Below are positions 1 through 7,413 of a stretch of 64,000 nucleotides of DNA, piece after piece. Numbering within the stretch: the first letter of the stretch is position 1; the number at the start of each line of letters is the position of its first letter. The notes under the pieces are model-generated. The model saw only the letters and a program-made list of their open reading frames with translations. It was not told the origin of the DNA and made no database searches. Source of the stretch: Clostridium nigeriense (lineage in GTDB: Bacteria; Bacillota; Clostridia; Clostridiales; Clostridiaceae); contig NZ_LT575472.1 of assembly GCF_900086595.1 (NCBI RefSeq), forward strand, positions 2,367,685 through 2,431,684, given 5' to 3'. Position numbers and translations under genes: made by a program.

Positions 1-21
1 TAATATTTATAGGTGTGTGTA

Positions 22-591
22 ATGAATTACCTTATAGAGGCTAAGGATTTTAAATTACTAGGATCAGGTGCCGAAGGATCAGTATATTTAACTCCTGAAG
101 GATATGCATTTAAAGTCTTTAAAAATATAAAAAACGCTAAGAGCGAAGATGACATACTTAAACAAACTTCTGATAGCCCCTTCTTTCCAAATTCTATAGT
201 AAGGGTAGGTAACATATTAATAAGGGAATATGTTGGTGGCATAAACCTTAAAGAATATATTTCTAAACATGGGCTTCCCTATAATTTATCTAAAGAAATA
301 GTAGACTTAATTGAAGATTTAAAAAGACTTAAGTTTAAAAGACTTAATATTAGAAATGCACATATTTTTGTAAATTCCAAAGGAAAAATTAAAGTTATTG
401 ATCCAAGAAAACCATATAGTAAAATAACACCTTATCCCAAGGATATAGTAAAAATATTAGTTAAGTACCATTTATTTGATAAATTTTTAAAAGATTTATT
501 ACAATATAAACCTGAGCTGTTACCTTACTGGACTGCATCCTATGACTATCTTGCAAATCCTAGAAAGAAACGCATATATAGATATGGTTAA
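22..591 (+). CDS. Protein-kinase-fold protein, probably degenerate (pseudokinase)
   Basis: 189 residues, a short kinase-like fold. A glycine-rich loop (GSGAEGSVY, about residues 14-22) and a strand lysine (FKVFK) are visible. The catalytic-loop region reads NIRNAHIFV, so the usual Asp of HRD is Asn and the metal-binding Asn is His; the DFG position is IDPR and keeps the Asp. This suggests a very small Ser/Thr kinase relative or a pseudokinase; substrate unknown. I chose ATG at 22 because AGGTG sits 6 bases upstream; a GTG at 13 would overlap that site. The gene is 35 bp before the thiT promoter and looks like an independent unit. The fold is fairly sure, activity doubtful. Confidence 0.6.
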   Translation: MNYLIEAKDFKLLGSGAEGSVYLTPEGYAFKVFKNIKNAKSEDDILKQTSDSPFFPNSIVRVGNILIREYVGGINLKEYISKHGLPYNLSKEIVDLIEDLKRLKFKRLNIRNAHIFVNSKGKIKVIDPRKPYSKITPYPKDIVKILVKYHLFDKFLKDLLQYKPELLPYWTASYDYLANPRKKRIYRYG

Positions 592-602
592 AATAATTAT
601 TA

Positions 603-631
603 TTGACTTTTATATCCATTTTATGTACAAT
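603..631 (+). promoter_or_regulatory. Sigma-A promoter of the thiT transcript
   Basis: TTGACT (603-608), a 17-base spacer and TACAAT (626-631). Transcription would begin near 638, just before the TPP aptamer. Confidence 0.6.
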
Positions 632-649
632 TTATATAACATAATATTT

Positions 650-736
650 AAGTGCTAGGGGTGCCTTATGGCTGAGAAATGATTTATCATTAACCCTCTT
701 TACCTGATCTGGATAATACCAGCGTAGGAAAGTCAC
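650..736 (+). ncRNA. TPP riboswitch (THI element)
   Basis: The conserved blocks of the thiamine pyrophosphate aptamer are present in order: CTAGGGGTGCC (655-665), CTGAGA (672-677), ACCCTC (693-698), and CTGATCTGGATAATACCAGC followed by GTAGGAAAGT (703-732). GTGCT and AGTCAC close the P1 stem. The gene downstream is a thiamine transporter, as expected. No rho-independent terminator follows. Instead a hairpin at 775-801 buries the ribosome binding site, so control is probably at translation. Confidence 0.95.
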
Positions 737-774
737 AAAGAATATATTAGTGATAATTTAACTAGTTACTAATG

Positions 775-801
775 TACCTCCTAGCATATTTATAGGAGGT
801 A
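775..801 (+). promoter_or_regulatory. Shine-Dalgarno sequestering hairpin (expression platform)
   Basis: TACCTCCTA (775-783) is the exact reverse complement of TAGGAGGTA (793-801), with a 9-base loop. The second arm is the thiT ribosome binding site, 6 bases before the ATG at 808. CTCCTAG (778-784) can instead pair with CTAGGGG (655-661) in the aptamer, giving a plausible switch: with TPP the aptamer holds 655-661 and the ribosome site is hidden; without TPP it is freed. Confidence 0.75.
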
Positions 802-807
802 TTTTTT

Positions 808-1452
808 ATGTTTAATTTTATCAACACAATAAAGGAAGGATTTAGTGAAATAATAAAAAGCCCTTTATCTTTAGCAACTCTTATAGGAGTTGTTATCCTA
901 ATTTTAGCTCTTATTAAATTTAAGAAATTAAAATTAGATACTAAGGTTATGGCTAGAATAGGAATAGCTTTAGCTTTAGCTACAATATTACATCTTGTTA
1001 AACTAGTTGATTTACCTAATGGTGCTGGGAGTATAAACTTAGGTAGTATGGTTCCCATTTTAATAATAGCCTTTATGTATGGTCCTGAAATTGGTATGCT
1101 TACAGGATTTTTGTTTGGAATCATATACTTGATTATAAGTCCTTATATATTACATCCAATACAAGTATTATTTGATTACCCTCTTCCATTCATGGCAGTT
1201 GGACTAGCTGGCTTCTTTAAAAACAAAAAATTACTAGGAGCAACCTTTGGTATGTTCATAAGATTTATATTTCACTTTATATCTGGAGTATTATTTTTTG
1301 GTGAGTTTGCTCCAGAAGGATGGTCTCCAGTACTTTATTCATTTGTAGTTAATGGTTCTGTAGTAGGAGGTAACTTATTAGTTATCTTAGTTATATTAGC
1401 TTTATTACCAATTTTAAGAATTTTAAATAAAAATTCTTCATTTGTACAATAA
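808..1452 (+). CDS. thiT: Energy-coupled thiamine transporter S component ThiT
   Basis: Substrate-binding membrane subunit of an ECF-type vitamin importer; it would pair with shared EcfA/A'/T subunits encoded elsewhere. The core from about residue 45 shows six hydrophobic helices and the family's ligand-site motifs: FDYPLPFMAVGLAG, and FGEFAPEGW followed by PVLYSFVVNG. The protein is 214 residues, longer than the usual 180-190, because of an extra N-terminal hydrophobic helix (about 15-35). The ATG at 808 has AGGAGGT 7 bases upstream. Its position right behind a TPP riboswitch makes the thiamine assignment firm. It is monocistronic, ending at a strong terminator. Confidence 0.95.
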   Translation: MFNFINTIKEGFSEIIKSPLSLATLIGVVILILALIKFKKLKLDTKVMARIGIALALATILHLVKLVDLPNGAGSINLGSMVPILIIAFMYGPEIGMLTGFLFGIIYLIISPYILHPIQVLFDYPLPFMAVGLAGFFKNKKLLGATFGMFIRFIFHFISGVLFFGEFAPEGWSPVLYSFVVNGSVVGGNLLVILVILALLPILRILNKNSSFVQ

Positions 1453-1470
1453 TTTTATTAGATACATTAA

Positions 1471-1500
1471 AATAAAAGCAGGGTAAACCCTGCTTTTATT
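1471..1500. terminator. Bidirectional terminator between thiT and the amidohydrolase gene
   Basis: Perfect 13-bp stem (1471-1483 with 1488-1500) with loop TAAA, A/T-rich at both outer ends. It serves the convergent genes on either side and overlaps the amidohydrolase stop codon. Confidence 0.85.
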
Positions 1501-2722
1501 AAAAATTAAATTTAATTGTTTTTTCTGTTTCCACAGTAACTTTTCCATTTTTTATTACAAATAGCCTATCAGGTATGTCTATAATGGCATCATTTAAAGC
1601 TTTTGTATCTAAAAGCACTAAATCAGCATTTTTTCCTACTCCAATTCCATAATCCTTTAACCCAAGAGCTTTAGCAGGATTAGTTGTAATCATTGGTAGT
1701 ACAGTTGGTAAATCATCTGCTCCACCTAAATGTGATACAGGAATTGCAAGCATAGCTATTTGTATTAAATCTCCATTTCCGTATGGTGTAAATGCGTTTC
1801 TTATATTGTTTGTTGCTAAACACATATTTACTCCACCATCTCTTAATGCTCTTACTGGAGTAACTGCACGTCTAACATTATATTCATCATTTCTTGCTCC
1901 AAGATGAAGGTCTGTAGCTGGTAAACTCATAACGCTAATTTGTGCTTCATTCATAAGCTCTATAATAGGTTCTAGTTTTTCCTTTGGTAATGCTGCTAAG
2001 CTAGTAAGATGTCCAACAGAAACTCTTCCTTGGTAACCTTCTTCTATAGTTTTTTTACATACATATTCAATACTTATTCCATCTGCATCATCTTTAAAAT
2101 CTTGATGGAAGTCTATAGGCTTGTCATATTTTTTCGCTATTTCAAATACTAAATCAATATGCTCCTTAGTTGGATGATCATTATATGGAATTCCACCTAC
2201 AACATCTGCACCCATCTCCATAGCTTGATACATCATTTCCTCAGTACCTTCTGCTTTAAAAATTCCTTCTTGAGGGAAAGCTACAACTTGAATATCAATA
2301 ATATCTTTAAATTCCTTTTTTAATTTCATTACAGTTTCAAAACCTGTAAATCCTTGTGATGGATCAAATTCAGAATGAGTTCTAATATGAGTAGTACCAT
2401 TTTTTACAAGCATCATTAAAGCTTTTTTAGCTCTTTCTTCAACATCTTCTTTTGTAAATGTTGGTTTTAACTTTCCTGTTACTTCAATAGCTTCTTTTAG
2501 TGTACCACTTTTATTTGGAAGCCTATCAGCTATTAAAGCTTTATCTAAATGTATATGGCTTTCAACTAACCCTGGGATTAAAACTCTACCATCAGCATTT
2601 ATTAATCTTAAGGCTTCTCCTTCTATGTTATCTTCTATCTTAATAATTTTTCCATCCTTTATAGCTATGTCTTTTAAATTTTCATCATTACTTATTCTAG
2701 CCTTCTTTATAAGAATATCCAT
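1499..2722 (-). CDS. Cytosine-deaminase-like amidohydrolase
   Basis: 407-residue metal-dependent hydrolase of the cytosine deaminase/AtzC branch of the amidohydrolase superfamily. Visible motifs: ESHIHLDKA (metal-binding HxH), THIRTHSEFD, VVAFPQEGI (as in CodA), DFHQDFKDDAD, VGHLTSLAALP and LPATDLHLG. Where CodA has its catalytic Asp (HDD), this protein has ATNNIRNAF, so Asn replaces Asp; the Glu after the third His is also not conserved. It may therefore act on a different base, triazine or amide, and should not simply be called CodA. ATG at 2722 has GAGGGG upstream. It follows the permease gene by 42 bp and is probably co-transcribed with it. Confidence 0.75.
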   Translation of the reverse strand: MDILIKKARISNDENLKDIAIKDGKIIKIEDNIEGEALRLINADGRVLIPGLVESHIHLDKALIADRLPNKSGTLKEAIEVTGKLKPTFTKEDVEERAKKALMMLVKNGTTHIRTHSEFDPSQGFTGFETVMKLKKEFKDIIDIQVVAFPQEGIFKAEGTEEMMYQAMEMGADVVGGIPYNDHPTKEHIDLVFEIAKKYDKPIDFHQDFKDDADGISIEYVCKKTIEEGYQGRVSVGHLTSLAALPKEKLEPIIELMNEAQISVMSLPATDLHLGARNDEYNVRRAVTPVRALRDGGVNMCLATNNIRNAFTPYGNGDLIQIAMLAIPVSHLGGADDLPTVLPMITTNPAKALGLKDYGIGVGKNADLVLLDTKALNDAIIDIPDRLFVIKNGKVTVETEKTIKFNF

Positions 2723-2764
2723 GTTTATTCCCCTCTCTATTTTTAAATTTTGTATTTTATAATT

Positions 2765-4126
2765 TTAGAATATAAAAGCAAGTCCTAATAATATAACTAC
2801 ACAACCTAATACCCATTTTGAATTTCCTTTAACAACATCTATTATAGGAATTTTAAATCCTGATGATAATGCTTGCATTGTTATATTAACAAAACTCATT
2901 TGGCTACCAAGGCCAACTCCCATTGCAACAAATCCTAATGCAACTGGTGAGAATCCAAGAGATGTTACAACTGGTAAAACTAATGTTAAAACTGAACCAA
3001 CATATGCTCCTGCTGGAACCCCTATTAAGAACCCTGCTAATACTGCTGTTGGAACAACTAAAGCTGCTGGTGCTGATTTAGCTACACTAACTATTGTTAC
3101 AAATGCACCTGTTTGGTTAATAATATTTATAAATGCTAAGAATATTCCAACGCTAAATAATCTAACTAATATATAGTTTGATCCATCAACCATAGCATTT
3201 ACAGATTGATTTAATGTCATCTTAGTGCAAACAAATATTAATGCAACTGTAATTACTGTATATACTAAAGGTGTAACTAAAGAGAATCCTATTAATTTGT
3301 TTACAAGAGGTCCTATAATAACTGCTGATAATAAGAATATAGCTGGTATTGTATTAATTAATAATTCTTTATTGCTCATATTCTTAAATTCTTCATTTTC
3401 TTCTTCTTTAAATAAAACTTTTCTCTTTTTAGTACCATATATAGCTATTATAACTGATATAGCTACAAATACTAACCAGAAAACTCTCATTTGAGCTACA
3501 TAATCTGCTACTGGTACATTACTTAATTTTGATACTATTCCAGTTTCTAATGATGCTGGAGAAGTAGTAAATGACACTGCTGCTGCTATTGACATACCAG
3601 CTACTAATTCTGGTATAGCTCCTACTGCTGCAAATGCTAAAGGTGCTATAACCATTGCGCTACCACCGCCAATACCTGACATATAAGTAGCTGCTGCTTG
3701 TAATATTACGATAAATGCCGCTAAGTATTCAACTTTTCCTTTAATAGCACGTTTTACAAGTGTTAATGAAGATGTATAACTACCTGCTGCAAAAACTGCC
3801 ATTGCTAAAGCTGAATTAATAATAGGAACAGTGATAGTTAACATTGATGGAATTGATTGCAATAAGAAATCATTAGCTTGAGCTAATCCGATTCCTCCAA
3901 TTATCATAGCTAATACTCCACCAATAAATCCTGCTACTAGCATGTCTACTCTTTTAACTAATAGAACTATTATAACAATAAGAGGTACTATTGTTAAAAG
4001 AGCCTTAAACCCTTGTGGTGTTTGTACATCTTGCATTGTATCCGCTGCAAACACCGTAGTATTAAATAGTAAGGTAGTAAAAATGATTCCTAAAAAAAGT
4101 ATTAATTTGTTTTGCTTGATTTTCAT
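2765..4126 (-). CDS. Secondary transporter of the ion transporter (Cit/GntP-like) type
   Basis: 453-residue integral membrane protein with about 11-12 hydrophobic segments and small-residue-rich re-entrant-like stretches (YMSGIGGGSAMVIAP; SFTTSPASLETGIV; GVPAGAYVGSVLT). This pattern is typical of CitMHS/GntP/NhaC-type carriers. The N-terminus (FLGIIFTTLLFNTTVFA) looks like a signal peptide or an extra helix. It probably imports the substrate of the amidohydrolase encoded 42 bp downstream, a nucleobase-like or carboxylated compound (inference from context). GGGGG precedes the ATG at 4126. Exact family uncertain. Confidence 0.6.
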   Translation of the reverse strand: MKIKQNKLILFLGIIFTTLLFNTTVFAADTMQDVQTPQGFKALLTIVPLIVIIVLLVKRVDMLVAGFIGGVLAMIIGGIGLAQANDFLLQSIPSMLTITVPIINSALAMAVFAAGSYTSSLTLVKRAIKGKVEYLAAFIVILQAAATYMSGIGGGSAMVIAPLAFAAVGAIPELVAGMSIAAAVSFTTSPASLETGIVSKLSNVPVADYVAQMRVFWLVFVAISVIIAIYGTKKRKVLFKEEENEEFKNMSNKELLINTIPAIFLLSAVIIGPLVNKLIGFSLVTPLVYTVITVALIFVCTKMTLNQSVNAMVDGSNYILVRLFSVGIFLAFINIINQTGAFVTIVSVAKSAPAALVVPTAVLAGFLIGVPAGAYVGSVLTLVLPVVTSLGFSPVALGFVAMGVGLGSQMSFVNITMQALSSGFKIPIIDVVKGNSKWVLGCVVILLGLAFIF

Positions 4127-4313
4127 AAAAATCCCCCTATTTTTGAATTTTTACATAAACACCAACTATTACACTGTCTTTTGTATATGTTTACATAAAT
4201 ACTGCGTATTAATAATAAATATTAATTACTTTAATATTAATATATCATTCTATTTTTTCATTTTCATTGCCATAGGATACTAAATAAATACTCTTTTTCT
4301 ATACTCTAGGGAT

Positions 4314-4350
4314 AAAAAAAGCTAAGAGGTAATTTTTTATCCTCTTAGCT
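4314..4350 (-). terminator. Terminator of the pullulanase gene
   Basis: 10-bp stem (4320-4329 with 4341-4350), then a T run on the minus strand (4314-4320). The pullulanase stop codon lies inside the stem. Confidence 0.8.
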
Positions 4351-7197
4351 ATATGAATACATAATTAAAATAGAAAAAGATCTTATCTCTGGAATTTCAT
4401 TATATTTTATAGTTTTTATTCCATTAGAATTAATTAAATCATTAACTGCTAATAGACACCATTTTTCACTCTTAGGTTTTTCTATATATTGGTTAACATT
4501 ATAATTATCTATTGATGTTGCATTAAATAATACAATTAACTCTTTATCATCTAAGTCCTTATAATGCCATTTTATTACTCCTACCCTTTCATCACCATTT
4601 AAAAAGCTTATATTTATCTTACTTACATCTTCCCTTTTATTAAATCTAAATTCATTGAATTTCTTTCTAATTTCAATTAAATTTTTTACGTAATTAAATA
4701 CTTTTAAGTATTTAACCTTATCACTCCAATAAAAAGCATTAATGTTATCTGGACTTTTATAGCTATTATGATCACCATTTTTAGTCCTTAATAACTCAGC
4801 TCCACCTTGTATAAATGGTATTCCTTGAGAAAATATAATTATAGAAAGTGCCAATATATTTCTTCTTACTAAATGGTTATCAAAAATATTATCTTCTGTA
4901 ATTTTTCTGTAATCTTCTTCTTTTATATTATAATTTAAACTTTTTTCAATATGATCCCACAAAGTGTAATTATCATGAGCATCTACATAATTTATACTTT
5001 CTCCTGGCTCCTCAGTTAAAGTATTTATTGAGCCCTTCAAGCCCTCTATTATGCTCCATGCTGTAGGACCATCATGTTGATTCCCATTTACAAAACCCAT
5101 TGAAGGAGTATTATCTCCTCTTATATAATCCCTAAATTTATCATTGAATATAGAAAAACCCTTGCCCTTTTGACTTCCTCTATAAGTTCCATTTATTACT
5201 GCAGATTCTCCACCTCTCCAAGGCTCCCCATATACAATGATATTTTCATTAAAGCTTTCTGTAATCTTTACTATTTCCTTCATAGTATCTAAATCTATTA
5301 ATTCCATAAGATCAAATCTAAATCCATCTATATTGTAGTTAGATATCCAATGCTTTATAGAATCTATAATAAACTTTCTAACCATAGGTCTCTCTGTTGC
5401 AATTTCATTTCCACAACCTGAACCATTAGTAAATCGACCTCTATAATTACTTCTAAAGTAATATCCTGGAACTATATTATCAAAATTTCTAGTTTCATAC
5501 ATATGATTATAAACTACATCCATAACTACTCTTATATTATTTTTATGGAGAGTTTTAATCATTTTTCTAAGTTCTACAATTCTTGCAATAGGGCAGTATG
5601 GATCACTAGAATAACTGCCTTCAGGGGCGTTATAATTTTTAGGATCATATCCCCAGTTTCTATTTCCTTTTTTATTAGATTTCCTCTCATCAACTGAACC
5701 AAAATCAAATATAGGAAGTATGTGAATATGTGTTATACCAAGTTCTTTTAAATGATCTATTCCAGTTTTTACACTTATATTATTTGATTTATCATAATAT
5801 TTTGTTCCTTCTTTAGATAATCCTAAATACTTTCCTCTATATTTCTTTTCAATCCCACTTTCTTCACATATGGTAAAATCTCTTAAGTGCAATTCATATA
5901 TTATACTGTCTTCTTTTTTCAACAACTTTGGTCTTTCATCTAAAAACCACCCATCAGACATAGTTTTATTACTATTTATATCTACTAAGTATCCTTTTTC
6001 TCCATTTATTCCTACTGAAACACTATATGGATCCACAGCATAATTTATTTTTACATACTCACTACCATTTCTGTCTATATCTTTAAAAGAAATTCTATAT
6101 AAATAAAACTTATTTTCATTTATTTTTCTATCTATTTCTATACTGAATGTTCCATAAATTTCATTGTATTTCATTTTATAATATATTTTTTCTTTTTTAT
6201 CATACCAATTTTCATAAATACATAAATCCACATTAAAAGCTGTAGGTGCCCATAATCTTAATTTTATATAATTTTCACTATAGGTTACCCCCATATCATT
6301 ACCTTGGTAATTGAATTTATCTAAAAATTTTCTTAATGTTACCTTACAAGGCAAAAATGTATTGCTTGCTCTTACTTCAATTAAATCATTTGCTAGAATA
6401 TTTAAGTTTAAATCTAAAAATTCTACTTTTTTTGAAGCCTTATCAATATAATAATTAATTCCATCTTTTTTAACTCCATTTATATAAATATAAAATTCAG
6501 TCATATCTAATGGAATTCTTGATAAAAAAGCTACTATACTATTTTCTATATCCATTATTGCTACTTCAATTCTTGGCTTTATATAATCAATTACCTCTTC
6601 TATATTAGTTATAAGCTTATTTTCTCCATAAACTATATAACAATTTTTAATTTTTTTAGGTATCTCAAAGGTTATGCTTTGTTCTGACCAATCATTCCCC
6701 CAATTTTCTCCCCATGCTCTTCTTCGTGCTATGACATTTTCTTCTTTAATGAAAGCACATTTACCAAAATCACTGTCTTCTTCTAAAGGCACATCATAGG
6801 ATACTCCAGCATTAGAGAATACCCAAAAATCCCACTTATATCCACTTCCAAAATAATCCCCATCATTTTTTATAAAATGTATTAAGGTTTCTTTCCTTTC
6901 CTCTAATACGATTGTAAATTTCCTGTAGGATTTCTCCCCTGTGTCTATATCTTCACAAGCTACACTTAAAACTCTAATATCCTTTAGTGAATTACTAATT
7001 ACTATTATATTATTTTTTAATTTAATTTCTTCTCCTATATAATCAATACTCCATTTGACTTTCTTTATTTCTTCAATTCCATAAACTGATTCTTTTAATG
7101 CAATTAACTCTATTTCTTCTCCTAAATAGAATACATTACAAGATGCTTTTATTTTTAATACCCCTTCTTTATTTGGACTTGTAATATTCATAACCAT
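4345..7197 (-). CDS. pulA: Type I pullulanase (alpha-1,6-debranching enzyme), cytoplasmic
   Basis: 950-residue GH13 enzyme that hydrolyses alpha-1,6 branches of pullulan, glycogen or limit dextrins. Order: about 100 residues of beta-rich unknown region; a CBM41-like module (LIHFIKNDGDYFGSGYKWDF); a CBM48-like module (KLRLWAPTAFNVDLCIYENW); the catalytic barrel. The type I signature NWGYDPKNYN is present. Catalytic residues sit in GFRFDLMELID (nucleophile Asp, about 626), VYGEPWRGG (acid/base Glu, about 656) and VDAHDNYTLWD (Asp, about 739). There is no signal peptide, so it acts inside the cell, probably with the debranching enzyme at 47307-49313. GGAG lies 7 bases before the ATG at 7197. It is transcribed alone. 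Confidence 0.95.
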   Translation of the reverse strand: MVMNITSPNKEGVLKIKASCNVFYLGEEIELIALKESVYGIEEIKKVKWSIDYIGEEIKLKNNIIVISNSLKDIRVLSVACEDIDTGEKSYRKFTIVLEERKETLIHFIKNDGDYFGSGYKWDFWVFSNAGVSYDVPLEEDSDFGKCAFIKEENVIARRRAWGENWGNDWSEQSITFEIPKKIKNCYIVYGENKLITNIEEVIDYIKPRIEVAIMDIENSIVAFLSRIPLDMTEFYIYINGVKKDGINYYIDKASKKVEFLDLNLNILANDLIEVRASNTFLPCKVTLRKFLDKFNYQGNDMGVTYSENYIKLRLWAPTAFNVDLCIYENWYDKKEKIYYKMKYNEIYGTFSIEIDRKINENKFYLYRISFKDIDRNGSEYVKINYAVDPYSVSVGINGEKGYLVDINSNKTMSDGWFLDERPKLLKKEDSIIYELHLRDFTICEESGIEKKYRGKYLGLSKEGTKYYDKSNNISVKTGIDHLKELGITHIHILPIFDFGSVDERKSNKKGNRNWGYDPKNYNAPEGSYSSDPYCPIARIVELRKMIKTLHKNNIRVVMDVVYNHMYETRNFDNIVPGYYFRSNYRGRFTNGSGCGNEIATERPMVRKFIIDSIKHWISNYNIDGFRFDLMELIDLDTMKEIVKITESFNENIIVYGEPWRGGESAVINGTYRGSQKGKGFSIFNDKFRDYIRGDNTPSMGFVNGNQHDGPTAWSIIEGLKGSINTLTEEPGESINYVDAHDNYTLWDHIEKSLNYNIKEEDYRKITEDNIFDNHLVRRNILALSIIIFSQGIPFIQGGAELLRTKNGDHNSYKSPDNINAFYWSDKVKYLKVFNYVKNLIEIRKKFNEFRFNKREDVSKINISFLNGDERVGVIKWHYKDLDDKELIVLFNATSIDNYNVNQYIEKPKSEKWCLLAVNDLINSNGIKTIKYNEIPEIRSFSILIMYSYS

Positions 7198-7413
7198 TTT
7201 CCAACTCCAATACTGTTCTATTATATTTTATGCTTACATTTAAATTATTGCCCCAGAGTTATATTATTATCTTTATAACTTAAGTATGAAAACATATTTC
7301 ATATTTTTAAAATACATATTGAAATTATAATTCTTTTAAGTTACAATAAAGTTAATATGTAAACATTTACCATGAGTTTAATATTTTTATTATTATTTAG
7401 GAGGGATTTGTTA

